Source: Apis mellifera
Lineage: Eukaryota; Arthropoda; Insecta; Hymenoptera; Apidae
Direction of reading: 5' to 3'
DNA: 64,000 bases
NCBI RefSeq assembly: GCF_003254395.2
Contig: NC_037642.1
Coordinates: forward strand, 12,419,236 to 12,483,235
Positions 36,424-49,055 of the stretch are shown here, in pieces (positions within the stretch are counted from its first letter, which is position 1; every line of letters starts with the position of its first letter). The translations under genes and the position numbers were made by a program. The notes beneath the pieces are model-generated. The model worked only from the letters and a program-made list of their open reading frames with translations, had not been told where the DNA came from and did not search any database.

Positions 36424-37254
36424 AAAAAAAAAATTTACAATTTTTAATCGTGAACCTGTGTTTTCGATCAAAATTACTTCTTACGTGAATTTTTAGACAC
36501 CCTTTATATACGTATCTCTTGACAATTTAACAAGAATAAATGAAACGGCGATAAAAAAAAAATTTACAATTTTTAATCATAAACATGTGTTTTCGATCAA
36601 AATTACTTCTTACGTGAATTTTGGGACACCCTTTATATATGTATCTCTCGATAAATTAATGAGAATACGAAACGGTGATAAAAAAAAAAATTTACAATTT
36701 TTAATCGTGAATCTGTGTTTTCCATCAAAATTATTTTTTACGTGAATTTTGGGACACCCTTTATATACGTATCTCTCGATAATTTAACAAGAATAAACGA
36801 AACGGCGATAAAAAAAAAATTTACAATTTTTAATCGTGAACCTGTTTTCGATTTCTTACATGAATTTTGGGACACCCTTTATATACGTATCTCTCGACAA
36901 TTTAACAAGAATAAACGAAATGGCGATAAAAAAAAAATTTACAATTTTTAATCGTGTGTTTTCGATTAAAATTATTTCTTACGTGAATTTTGGGACACCC
37001 TTTATATACGCATCTTTCGACAATTTAATGAGAATAAATGAAATAGTGATAAAAAAAAAATTTATAATTTTTAATCGTAAATCTGTGTTTTCGATCAAAA
37101 TTATGTCTTACGTGAATTTTGGGACACTCTTTATATACGCATCTCTCGACAATTTAACGAGAATACGAAACGGTGATAAAAAAAAAAATTTACAATTTTT
37201 AATCGCGTGTTTTCTATCAAAATTATTTCTTACGTGAATTTTGGGACACCCTTT
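36424..37254 (+). repeat. Seven-copy minisatellite made from the transposon 3' end
   Basis: The unit is AAAAAATTTACAATTTTTAA, TCGTGAACCTGTGTTTTCGA, TCAAAATTACTTCTTACG, TGAATTTTGGGACACCC, TTTATATACGTATCTCTCG and ACAATTTAACAAGAATAAA. The ACACCC or ACACTC word of the inverted repeat lies at 36497, 36626, 36754, 36872, 36995, 37124 and 37246, giving periods of 118-129 bp. Each copy includes a complete terminal repeat plus 40-50 bp of flanking sequence beyond it. The amplified segment therefore spans the element boundary. Confidence 0.93.
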
Positions 37255-37900
37255 ATATGCGTATCTCTCGACAATTTAACGAGAATATCCGAGGAACGAT
37301 GTTTCGAGGCGTGGGACGTAGGCGAATTACAGAGAAAATATGCGAATTATTCGCGAGTGGGTCGCGTATTAGGAAAAGTTTACCGCCTGGTAAGGTGTTA
37401 GGAATTCTGCTTGCTCACGAAATTCTCCCGTTCTTCCCTTCTTCGTTTGTTTTGCCCCGCGAGGACAATTTCAAGGATACTTACGAAATCGGGATAATGA
37501 TTTGTTGACATTCCGAAAGGAACAGATAAGTTCGAGCGATGAGCGGCGCAGCACGATGCGAGAGAAATTTCTAGGCTGCGCGAACGGTTAATAAATACGG
37601 CGGATCTAGGTAGGCAGGTATCCGTGGTCGGATAAAAGTGGCAACGTTGGATAGAAGCTCCGGGCTAATGGGCATAATAACCTATGGGATCCATAGTTCG
37701 GTAAAACCACAGCTGTGTGGCAGTGTCGGGTAATGGACGTGGTAATCTGCACGGTTCACCAGGGCCACAGTTACACGGATTGTTGCGAGTCCGCCAATAT
37801 ATATATACAGATATATAGGTATTAGCAATAGAATTGCAGAAGAAACGCTGGATATATTAGCGTAACGTTTGACGCGTCTGAGAGTCCATATTCCAATCGT
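37255..37900. promoter_or_regulatory. Complex unique sequence, possible regulatory block
   Basis: Non-repetitive, GC-balanced sequence between AT-rich regions. It contains CTATGG-GAT-CCATAG at 37682-37696, the perfect palindrome CACAGCTGTG (E-box core CAGCTG) at 37708-37717, several TAAT/ATTA homeodomain-like words and a donor-like CTG|GTAAGG at 37390. Two short frames (up to 37401 and 37508) are open but unrecognised. Regulatory function is an inference from sequence texture only. Confidence 0.2.
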
Positions 37901-40900
37901 TACTGGGATCGTCCCAAGAGTGAAAATTTCCCTTCCATTTTAAATGTTCACTATCGTTATCCTAAACGTTTATTTGTGTGTCATTTTAATACAATGAAAT
38001 TTGATTATCGTCTCAACTTTGCCAGATTAATTCTCGATTAATTCAGACGACTTGTCGACTTTCCGCCTATTACTGTTATTATTGGCAGAAAAAGGTATCC
38101 CGCAAGTTATCGTTATTGTTAAATAATACACGCTTCGCGCGCGTATTCGATAACGATATGTTGACTTTCAGCAGTCGATACGATGTATTCACCGCGGATA
38201 ATCGAGGAGCGATTTTATAGAATATTATAGTATTTGTAAATCAATTGGATCGCGGTATTGATAGATCCAAGTTTAATAGGAATTTTAGGTAAATAGATTC
38301 GATGTGGATATTATATGGGGCGCTCGCTCGGTCCGCGTAGACACAGAGGAATTTGGTATTCGGCATCCGTGGAGTGTAATAATCCACCGATTCGTCGGTT
38401 AAATAGGAATTTTCGCGGATAGAAATCGATAAACATAATCAGCTGCGTATTAAACATAATAATCTAAATACTGATCTACGCGAGCGCGCGGAATCTGTGA
38501 ATCTAGCGGTTTAATAGGTGGAGGGGGGAGGAGGGGTGGGGGAGGAGGGGCGCGATTACATGCCGCTTTTTCTTCACCGCGTGAACGATCCCGCCGCAAT
38601 GGCGTTCGAATAATACGAGTTAATTGGAGGATTGTTATTATTTTTTTTTTTCGTTTTTGATTTACATATTTGAGATTTAATTTTTCGAAAATAATTTTTA
38701 TACGTAATTTATTACTTCATTAAAAATATATATATTAACAAAGATATAATTAAAAATTAATCAATTGTAATTTAATTAATATAGAATGAAAAAAAATATA
38801 AATGATCGATATACATGAAAAATATATAAATATACAAATAAAAATATGTGATATGAGTTAAACGACAGTGGTTTGAATAATGGAAAGTAAATTGGATAAA
38901 TTATAATTTATTAAAAAAAAATTAACCAATTGCATTTAATTAATATAAAATGGAAAAAGAAATACGTAGGTAAACAGATATGTAAAAAATATGCAGACAT
39001 TTTTTTATAGAAAAAAAAAATATAATAAAAAAACTTGGAATAAAATAGAAAAGAAATCAATAAATATTTATAGATAGAAATGAAAGGAACGAAACAAAAT
39101 TACAGTTTTTTTTAAATATGGAATTTGACGAACGTACAGGATAAACTGGAATTTGAGAGGAATATTCCAAAAAAAATAAGTTATGGTTATTTGGTTATCT
39201 TCTCGACAATTCTATCCTATAAATTAATATCAAATATACATCTAAACATATGATAATTTAAATAAATAATAAGAATAAAAATGATAAAATTGAAAAATGA
39301 AAGGACGAAAAAATTGCCAACTAAAGTTAATATAATTTAAAATTAATAACATGAATGGTTAGATCAAAGAATCTATTAATAAAATTTTGCAAATCAAATA
39401 TGGCGTTAAAAAAACGTAAAAAGTTTCTACTTTTCGTACGAATACTGAAAAAATCATTACTTTAAGTTTAAAATTAAATTACAAAAAAAAAAATAATTAT
39501 AATTTTTAACGATTCAAAAATGGAATATTTCTCAATTATCGATTAGTTTTCTTTTTTTAAGTTACAATTAATAAACGTTTAAAAAAAAGATGTATAATTA
39601 TCAAACATCGCATCGAGACAATTATTTTTCACACCGAATTTAAAATCGAATTTTCTCCAGTCTGGATTTCGATTTTGATCGAACGAATATTTTTTTAACC
39701 AATAAAATACGAAGAACGAGAAAGATTCGATTCGATCATCATCGCGCGGTGAAAAAAAGAAAAAAAGAAATCGACCGATTGGAAAATTCGAGAACACAAA
39801 AGCGGCGCCGTCGAATTTCCGCGGTGGATATTATTAACCGATCCGAGCGGTGAGGTAGGTGTTGTAACAAAAAAAAAAGAAAAAAAAAGAAAAAAAAAAA
39901 AAAGAAACGAATACATATCAATTTTCGATCGATCGATCGTAATCGATATAATTTTTCGAAAGTCTCGAAAATCGAGAATCACTGGAAATTCATTCACACT
40001 CCTCCTCGCTCCGTTCCTTCAAATAACGCTTTTATCCGCCGATCGATTCGCTTGGCCGGCGCGAGATATCGCACTTTAACGAGCGGTTAACGAGCGATTC
40101 AAAGGAGGGGGGAAATTTTTGAGGCGGCCAATGGGCCACCGGGAAGGGAGTCCATTCGATGATCCGAGTCTGGATCCGATATCACCTCACCGAGTGACAT
40201 TTTTCACCAAGAAAGATAAAAAAATTCGATTTTCGGTTTCTGGAAATTAGAAAACATCGAATGATTTTAATTTAGAGACTCTATAATTATCGAACGAAAA
40301 TATGAAACGTCGCTTTACGAATCAATAGAATCTCTCTTCGCGTTCTTTTTATCTAGTATCGATATATATATTTCTTGGACATAAATTGATAAATGATATC
40401 ACTGATTCGTGAAAAAAGAGTTACGTTACGTTTTCAAAATAATAATAATAATTCTAGCGTAAATTCTTAAGCAAAGCGGGAAAGGAGACACGATCTCGTT
40501 GCAGTATAAAGTTAAATATAAATTTGCAAAATTTCTACCATTTTCTCGACTTTCGAAACTCCTTTCTTCCCTTTCCTCGGGGCCTCGAGTCTTAAATACC
40601 ACGTTTCTTAATGCCCGCCACTTAGGTCGCTTGAAATTACGAGCGAGGCGAATCTCTGGCTCGACGGGAAACGACGAAATCTCGGGTCAAACGTAATTTC
40701 GCCAAAAGTTATTACGAATGTAGCAGACGAAGCAAGCCGGCTCGAGGAAGCGCGAGGGAGACGGAGAGATCGAGATTCGCGGCCACCATCAACACGGACA
40801 AGAGGAAGAGGGAGAAGGGAGACGAAGCTCATTTTTGTCAATTATTATTCAGCTGCGCGAGTAATTGGCCCGTGGTCTTAAACGAAATTTATCCTCTCTC

Positions 40901-41880
40901 CACGATCTCTCGGTCGATTTTCGTAATTTTCCAAGGAAGAGTCGTCGAGTATCGTTCCAAATAGTCGGGTTTCAAGTTGAGGAAGAGATTGGGATCGATA
41001 AATTCTTGAAAAAATTCTTTGGAAAAAAAAGAACTTATTCGTATTAATAATCTACTTTCAAGTAACGATAAATATTTCCTTTCTTTCCCCTCCTCTTTAT
41101 AACTCGTTACAATCACGATGAGAAATTTACTCGTCGATAAACGAATTGGATAAATATAGCGAATTTCAGTGGGAAGGGAGAGGAGAAGAAGTTCGAAATT
41201 TCTTCTCTTAGATTTTAACGTCCGTCCCGTAACGAAGCGCTAATTGCAATTAATCATCGGCTCCCTGCGATTAAACTTCGCTGGAAGAGTCCAATCTCCA
41301 GCATCTTACTCGTTACCCTCCTCTCGGTAAATTCTCGTTGATGCGAAAATACCGAGTGCGATTAATAAATCGATCGTACGAAAGCTCGATAACTTGATTT
41401 AAAAAAAGAAAAAGCAAAAAGGGAGAATACGAAATATCTCCCTCTCTCTCTCTTTCTGTCGATGAGCAATCATGGACGAAACTCGCAATTCTAACCTAAA
41501 AATCGAACGAAAGCGCGAGCGAGCGAGAGAAATTTATGTCGAGCAATTAAGCGCGTCGCTTCTCTCGTTTCCGAGACGCGAGTCGAAGGTCACGTGGTCC
41601 CCGGGGACAATTTCAAGGGTCGACGTGGTACGTGTTGCACGTACGCCACGTTCTCTCGGATAACCTTTCGAATAACCTTTCAACCCTCGTGGAAGGCAAG
41701 AAGGAACATTCTCTCTCGCTCTCCGTCACATTGCGGTTGATCCAAGTGTGGATCAGTCTTAACTCAAATTTTATTCGAAATTTTTCCCGATTCTGAACGA
41801 CTGATTAATTTTTTTCGAGTTGTTATATTAGATAGATTTTATTACGTAAGTCAGGTAGAGATTGTTTTAGATACCGTTTG
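37901..41880. other. AT-rich spacer
   Basis: Includes a G-rich patch at 38520-38550, a long AT-rich, A-run-rich block at 38640-39600, interrupted poly-A at 39870-39905 and (AG)/(CT) tracts. A TGATCCA-AGTG-TGGATCA hairpin lies near 41740-41757. No gene or RNA gene recognised. Confidence 0.55.
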
Positions 41881-42279
41881 TCTTCCGATTCTTCTCGCGT
41901 TTAGGTTGGATTTTCGTCGAACTTTCTCGATGCACTCGAACGATCGTCGTCCTCCGAATTAAAATTTCCACATTTGAATCTTTGCTACCACGTTCCGTAA
42001 GATACAACGTTCTTAGTGCCGCGTACAAACCATTTCAGTAGTTTTGATCTCCTAAGCTGAAACGCAAAAAGTAAACAGTGACGCGAACGATGTTTCTCGC
42101 AAACCGTATCGCTCGAAATTGTCGCGTAGGACTGGAAACTCTAGCAGCGCTCGTCGCGGCTCTTCTTAGAAACAAAAGAACGCTCTTTGAGATGGCGCCA
42201 CGAATGGGAAATAATTCGAGCTCGGTCTTACGATTATAGAAAAAAAAAAAGGGGAGAAGGAATTTATTTGCACACCTAA
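41881..42279. mobile_element. Mariner-type non-autonomous element, copy 2
   Basis: The right terminal repeat TTATTTGCACACCTAA at 42264-42279, followed by TA, is the reverse complement of the left end of the element at 23085. Internal homology to copy 1 starts near CCGATTCTTCTCGCG at 41886 and runs to the end, including CTCGTCGCGGCTCTTC and TTTGAGATGGCGCC. The left terminal repeat is not clear, so this copy may be truncated. No transposase is present. Confidence 0.7.
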
Positions 42280-42294
42280 TATATATTACGAGAT

Positions 42295-42864
42295 TTATGG
42301 AATGAATGTAGATTTTTGTGTCCCACAAAAATGCCCAATTTTACGAGGAGAGAAATTAATGATTCTCGAATCACTCGCGAGAATGTTCAACAATCGTTCG
42401 GATTCTCTCGCAGAGATAATTGTGAATTTATGAGATGGCGAATGATAAAATTTTTCGGTTGGGAAAAGACGATTTCGAATCGATATCGGTTTAATCCCAA
42501 TTGAACGTGAATGGATGTAAAGTGGGAACGTAAGTGAGATATAAACGTATATCCGCTTCCACGTTCGCTTTTTCCACCTCGCGTGGAGAGATACGGAAGA
42601 CATTGATTCGACGTAACACTCGCCACGACACCATAACGTTATACCTCCCGCCAAGGATTTTATTTCGGATGGAAACGTTTTCTCCATCCTTCCGAGCACA
42701 CCGTGTTCCAGACGTATCTCTCCACTTTCCGACACCGTGCACCTCACACCCTCAAACTCCTCCGTCAGACACTCCCCAAAAGCTCGAAAACTTCTCTCGA
42801 TTCTCTCGTTGTCTGTATCCTCTTCGCCACCATCCCTTCTTCGAAATTCTTCGATTTCGACCAC
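42295..42864 (-). CDS. Uncharacterised minus-strand open frame, 189 codons, doubtful
   Basis: The frame is open from 42864 down to 42295 with no homopolymer runs. It begins VEIEEFRRRDGGEED (GTG, not ATG, at its upstream edge) and contains MEKTFPSEIKSLAG and WCRGECYVESMSS. The first ATG lies about 60 codons in. No domain is recognised. It ends 16 bp from the mariner-type element at 42279. An overlapping plus-strand frame (42534-42953) is also open, so low stop density may explain both. Confidence 0.15.
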   Translation of the reverse strand: MVEIEEFRRRDGGEEDTDNERIERSFRAFGECLTEEFEGVRCTVSESGEIRLEHGVLGRMEKTFPSEIKSLAGGITLWCRGECYVESMSSVSLHARWKKRTWKRIYVYISLTFPLYIHSRSIGIKPISIRNRLFPTEKFYHSPSHKFTIISARESERLLNILASDSRIINFSPRKIGHFCGTQKSTFIP

Positions 42865-43110
42865 CGACGATGTTTCAAATTTTAGATTCGATACAGATGA
42901 AGGGGATTGAATATTTTCACCGTTGTTACGATACGTTTTTACATTTGTATTAATTTGAAAAGTGAACGATTTAAAATATTATTGTTGTTTAAGCTTGACC
43001 ATATCGAAGTATTAAGTCAGTTTTCGAGGAATTCAGGCGTAGAAATGAGAATTTTGAAAAGTAAAATGAAAGGAGATTTAGACGTTAGATCTCGAAATGA
43101 CAGTTTTCAG

Positions 43111-43188
43111 ATGAAACAATTGATGGATGAAAAGTGTGCTATAATTCATTCGAAAATCACCGAGAGTGTAACGAGTTTCGAATTCTGA
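43111..43188 (+). CDS. Candidate terminal coding exon (unrecognised)
   Basis: An acceptor-like CAGTTTTCAG ends at 43110. The following phase-0 frame reads MKQLMDEKCAIIHSKITESV then TSFEF and a TGA at 43186-43188. The same frame is open upstream (KSKMKGDLDVRSRNDSFQ), so the exon could be longer. The composition is ordinary, but the polypyrimidine tract is short and no partner exon or family is recognised. Confidence 0.15.
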   Translation: MKQLMDEKCAIIHSKITESVTSFEF

Positions 43189-46100
43189 ACCAGGTTCCAC
43201 GAAAAATGGAATAAGGATTGTTACGCTTCCTTGAAAAAAAAAAAAGTCTACTTTACCGACCCGTAATCGCCATTATCCAACGAACATCCACCTTCGCGAA
43301 TACATGTATATATATATACATACAATCGACTCGAAAAATCCGGCAATAGCAGAGGGCAATAAATCGAGAAAAATCTCGTCTCGATCGAGACTCGAGCGAG
43401 CGGTTCCAATCACGCGGCCCGCTCGAGCGTCCCTGTGTTTCTCCGCGGCCACAAAGCTAATCTAAGTAACGCCAAGCTGCGTTTCAATTCCCGATCCGTT
43501 TGATCCGTGGACCGCGATGAAGCAATCAACGTGGAGAGGGGAGGAGGAGGAGAAGAGGGGACGCTTCTCCCTCCTCTCTCTCGTACACACACACATACAC
43601 ACATTCTCTCTCTTTCTTCGTTTCTTCCACCCGTTGCACTGCCTCGTTATTTTTTCGGTGCATCGGACGAGTCGTCTCTGCCGATCGGATGCAATCATCT
43701 TTGGAGAGAGGGATCGAAGGTCGCGAAAGAAGGACTTTTGACCTCGTGAACAGCTTTTCGAACGGTAGAAGAGGACGACACGCGGGTTTCCGTTCCATTA
43801 TCTTCCTCTCTCTCTTTCCTTTTTTCTTTCTTTCTTCTTTCGCCTCTTCTTCTCTCTCTTCTTTCGCCTGCCCCTCTCCTGTTTCCGACCGACGACGGAT
43901 GCCGAGTGGGGATCGACGATGCGTGGAAATCGCGCTTCGGGCGAGTTTCTATTAACCGCCTTCGAGACGAGTGGAAGAGGGACGGCAATACTGTCGAAAC
44001 GGACGTTTGATCTATACGGCGACAGTTTTCATATTCGTCCACGTAACGTCGGCGTTAAATTTAAACAGGGAATCGGAGAGTTTATAGCGTGCGTTTCTAC
44101 TTATTTTCGACTCGATAAAAAGCTACTAAACTTTGATTTTATCGGAACGTGTAATCGATCCATTCTTATTGCATCTGTCTCGATATAATTATTTTCTTTT
44201 TTTTTTTTTTTTTAATAAACGATTATCGAGAGATATCTTCTTCTTATTTATTTTTTCTTTTTTTTTAGAAATTAAGCGTGGATCCCTTCTGGATCAACAA
44301 GGGATTCGATTATTCGTTCGGTGATGCGTTCTTTATCCGGGTGGACAACGATTAGAGCCTAATTAACAGGATTTGCCTGATTGAAAATCGATATTGATGC
44401 CACGCCTCTCCGCGTCGCGTGTTTATCCGCTCGGCCGATCCGTCAAAGTGGCCAACGTTCCTAATAAACTCTTCTTCGCCGTCCAATTTGTTGCTTCCTC
44501 CTCCCCTCCCTCCCTCCCTCCCTCCTCCGTTATACCATAAATCCTTTAATTGCCACTATCGTTTAACGTGAAATACTCCGTGCGACGGATTCGGATTTAT
44601 TGCGTTTCTTTTTTTTTTTTTTTTTTTTTCGAAAATAATAGCAACGTAACTCACTACCATCACTACTTCCACCATCACTGTACGGAATGAAATATCATGT
44701 TATACGTGTAATCCGGTCAAAGAACGTTTTTAGCGTCGTTTTCAACTGCTTGATGATTATTTTACGCGAAAAAAAAAAAACAGTTTTCGCGAGAAGAGAA
44801 GAGAAACGATCGATATTTCTCGACTCGATCTTGAACCTGGACTGAAACCTGTGTTGTTAGCGAGACGAAGCTGCCCACCGCGATGACCTTGACATGAAAA
44901 CCGTCCAATCCCGTTTCTCCTCGCGCGACTGGGGAGGGGATTGAAACCGCTTTCCTTGCACCGCGGCCCTCGTCGATTCCTTTCGAAACAATGCGATCCT
45001 TCTCCCCTCCCCCTCTCCCCTCCTCGCAGTCGCCGACTCCGCCGAATATCGGAAACCGCGGGCCTGGAAAGGGAGGGGAGAGGAAGCCGCAAGTGGCGCG
45101 CGCCGCTCACGAAAAAAGAACTTCTCCTCTCCTCGTTTCGAGCATCGCTCTCGAAACACCGGTCCCCGATTAATGCGAGGAAAGCATTGTGAGAGAGAGA
45201 GAGAGAAAAGGATTTAACAAGTTTATTGAATAAGGAGGAAAGTCAAGATATAGATTCGAACGAGTTATAATTTCGGGATTAGAATGTGTTCTTGGATATT
45301 TTGTTATATATTTTTTGTACATTGAAAATCTAAATGTATCAAGAAATAGAATTTTTAGAATATGAATATTTTGCAATCGGTTAGGTTAATAAACAGTGAT
45401 ATATTTGGTATCTAAATTTTCTTAAAAGTAACACGAAAATATATTAGTATTGTACTTACTTTTTCTTTTTAGAGCCGGTAATTTTTCACGCGACTAGAAT
45501 AATAAAAGTTACGATACGTGTACGATGTTCGTTGGTGGAAACAACTCTCGCGGAAGCAATACCTCGTCTGATTGGCTAACGTGGCATTTTTGTTTCTATC
45601 GTATTTGTCACGTACACCAAAACGACGATCTAAACCTTCGATTCCAACGATTCCAACGATGCGGTATAAATATTTTTTTCTACTTCTCATCGATACAGGT
45701 ATTAATTGTAAATGAATATGAATATATGAATATACGTATACGAATAAGTAATAATTTACTTTTTGATTTTGAATAACCAAATTATAGCTCTCTTCTATTA
45801 CTATATATAACAGTATATATAACACTATTATAACAATATAGTATCAGGATTATATAATCGAAAAGGATTCCACTTCTTACAATGTTCTTTTCCAATTCTC
45901 CATTTAAAAAGATCCCGTATAATTAAATTGCGAATCGCGCAAAGCGTATCATATTATACAATTTCCAGTCTTGGATAATTTCTGAACGATTTTTAACGAT
46001 CCGTGTCACGAATCTTACCGTATTCTTCGAGCACGTGCGCCTCGATTTGAAAAGATCGCTGTGTACAAGCGTGTAATTAAATTCTGAAAATCCTGCTTTG

Positions 46101-48119
46101 CACTCGACGATTGTTCCCTCGAAATCTAACTGGGAAGGGAGGGGAGGATTCCTCCCGTCGACTGTTCAGATTTATCCGGGTAAAACGTACAAATTCCACC
46201 GGATTAACCACCGGCAGGGAGGGGAGGGAAGGTTGATCGAAATCCCTGGATCCGGAGTTTTTCGCTCGGTATTAGAATTTCGAGTTCTCGTGCTCAGGTG
46301 ACTTTATCTCTCCCCCCCTCCCCCTCCTTCCTTCCACGTTTTACAAGGATATTCCATTAGTAGTCGGTCATCCCTTTCCTCCTCCCTTTTTCCTCTCTTT
46401 CCTCCCCACCGCTTCACCCTTTATCTCCTTCGACCACCCCTCCCCCCCCTCTCCTCACCTCTTTTCGCTCCTAGTTACGACAAATTCCTCGTTTTCTCGC
46501 CGCTTTTCGCGCCTCCTCACCGAAGAGAGAGAGAGAGAGAGAGAGATATATCAATGACCAACAATGGCGGACGGAGGAGGCTTCCTTCCGGCGTAAACCG
46601 GAAGTCACTTTCTTCTCGACCTCGGAAGGGAGGGAGAGAGGAGAAGGTGGGTCGAGAACGTACCGGAAGTGGAAATTGAAAGGGTTTTGGGGAAGATTTA
46701 GATAAATAAGGGGGATTTTCAGAATTTTCTTTTGGATTGGATTTTTAAGATAATTCTTTTTTTTCCACGACAGAGGGAAAAGTGATTTTTTTTTTGACAC
46801 GGGTGTAAGTAAAAAATATTTTATTAAAATCAAATGATAAATAAATTTTTGAAACATGTTTATCACGGAATATTTAAAATATTTATTGACAATAATTATT
46901 GTAAGTTGTTCTTCGAAATATTTAGAAAAGTATTTTTCAAACTCTTTATATATACATCAAAATTAACGTATTGTTTATATACCACCGTTAAAGGGTGAAG
47001 AAAAATTTTGAATAAAAGTGGAATAATTTATTTCGAGGAATGAATTATTTATTAATTCTTTTGTTTGCATTCAAATTGTGAATCTCAGCACGATTTTTTT
47101 AAAATATTGCCTCACCTAGAATAGCGTTCCCAAATTTACGAAGTTTAACAATAAGAATATTATTTTCAAAATTTTTATTTTAAATTTTTGTAGAGCGTAG
47201 AACGTAATGGTTAACGATTAACTTTGATTTTCCGTTGTTGAATTACGATTCAGAGAAGAAGAAGATGAGAAGCTAGAGAAACTACTAAGAGATATAAAAG
47301 ATGAAAGATAGGAATAATTAGAACGCGAGAGCACGTTAATAGGAGTTAAGAAGGATAATAAGATCCTCCTCTCAACGAAATAATAACATTTTACCGTGAT
47401 ACTTGCGATGACAAATCCGGGAGGATCGGCACTTTACAAAATATCACGCGATATAAAGTTTTCCTTGTCTGTAAATATACGTAAAAATATTAAAATATAA
47501 AAATTTTATAATTACGAAATATATATATATATGCGTTAAATTTCCTTTTCGCAATAAAAAAAAGTCTTGCGAAAGGGAGAAGTCTTGAAAAAGAAAAAAA
47601 TAAATAGATAAATAAAAATACGAAGAGTATTAGCGCGCCGCCTGACGGCGAAAATTTCCAACTCCGCATCTCCGTCCACGTTCTAATCTATTCAGAGAAC
47701 GCGTTGTCAGCCGGCCGTCGCCCCCTTCGCCGAGCCTTCCTTTGTGGCTGGTAAACAAGAGCGTATGGTAAAACAGAGACGCGGCGAGGAGGGAAGCGGC
47801 GACGTATCGAAGAACGCGCGCGAGAGCAAACAGCGAGGAGGACATACGGGCCGCTCTCGTCCTGGGATCGCCGCTAGTCCTCTGCCTCTCTCGTTGCTTC
47901 TCGAGCGGAAAACGGGGGTATGGCTCGAGGCTGGCTTTCTATCCCCCTCGTGGAGAGAGGCGGCGCCCGCTGAAAGCGGATCCGGATAAGCGTGAAACCT
48001 CGAGGAAAAGTCCGGGAGGAACGAGTAGTTGCAGAATAGTGGAGACGCGAGTTATACGGGGTGACTTTTAAGATATCGTAGATATCCTACGATACGGTGA
48101 AACGGTTATTTTTCGCGCG
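43189..48119. other. Non-coding spacer, mixed composition
   Basis: Contains a CA/CT composite at 43587-43612, poly-T at 44197-44213 and 44611-44629, (CCCT)n near 44505-44525, (GA)n at 45190-45208 and 46524-46546, and CpG-rich stretches at 44930-45170 and 47635-48000. A TGATTGGCTAACG (inverted CCAAT-type) word is at 45567. No gene recognised. Confidence 0.55.
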
Positions 48120-49055
48120 ATCGTAATGATTATTGACTTTTTTACTTTTTTCGAGTTCGAAATTGGAGAGCTATTTTCGTTTATAAGATTTGCCGATAAA
48201 AAGTTAAAATTGTGTTGATCGTCAATGAATATATAGAAATGTCGTTTTCAGATCTGTATAATGTAGCAAGATTGAAATTCCTATTTTTGTATATGAGATT
48301 TGTCGATAAAAAGTTAAAATTGTATTTGTATAATTCTTTCTTTGAAAAGTAATATAATACTGTTTCCTAAATGTAGCAACGAAGAAATATCTATTTTTGT
48401 ATATTAAATCTGTCGATAAAAAAGTTGAAATTCATCGTCGATAAATATATAGAAATATGTTCTCTTTAGATCCGTGTAATTCTCTCGTTCTAAAAGTGAA
48501 ATGCCATTTCCCAAGTGTAGCAACGAAATGGAATACCTATTTTTGTATATTATTTTTGTATATTTTTTTATCTGTCGATAAAAAAGTTAAAATTGTTGAT
48601 CGTCAATAAATATATAAATATATAAATATAGAAATATTTTCTTCAGATTTGTATAATACTCTCAAAAATAATATCGTTTTCTAAATGTAGCTTATTTTTT
48701 AATTATTAAAGCGATCCGTCGATAAAGAAGTTAAAATTATCGATCGATAATGAATAGAACAGAACAGAAATATTGACATATTTAGTTACGATATTCTCTT
48801 TCGACCTGTGTAACTCTCTTTTCAAAAGTAACTGTTTTCCAAGTGTAGCAACGATAAAATACGTATTTTTAACCGTTAGAGCGATTCGTCGATGAGGTTA
48901 GAACGATTAATCTATCGATGGTTGACGAAATTTTTATTTTTAACCGTTACAGCGATTCGTCGTTGAGGTTAGAACGACTAATCTATCGATGTTTAACGAA
49001 ATTTTTATTTTTAATCGTTAGATTGATTCGGTCGATGAGGTTAGAACGATTAATC
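48120..49055. repeat. Two adjacent diverged tandem repeats (110-165 bp and about 70 bp)
   Basis: In the first block the word GTCGATAAAAAAGTTAAAATT recurs in variants at about 48192, 48302, 48412, 48574 and 48718, with shared CTATTTTTGTATATT and AAGTGTAGCAACGA segments. In the second block AGCGATTCGTCGATGAGG with TTAGAACGATTAATC recurs at about 48881, 48951 and 49024. The second block appears to derive from part of the first, since both share the GTCGAT core. An 8-bp inverted repeat, TATCGTAG/CTACGATA, sits at 48073-48093. Confidence 0.75.

Larger units (their letters stand above)
35799..37254 (+). mobile_element. Decayed mariner-like transposon with amplified 3' end
   Basis: The left inverted repeat AAAGGGTGTCCCAAAATTC starts next to TA at 35799-35800. 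Its reverse complement GAATTTTGGGACACCCTTT is at the right, followed by ATAT. Between them lie a TATAGTTTAAT microsatellite (about 35836-35920), a transposase remnant (36083-36420) and a seven-copy repeat of the 3' end (36424-37254). The structure is a Tc1/mariner superfamily element that lost its transposase N-terminal half. Confidence 0.85.

Noticed and set aside
36715..37237. Open frames with repeated GTPFIYVSLDNLTRI-type peptides
   Set aside because: They are translations of the transposon-end minisatellite; periods are not constant multiples of three.
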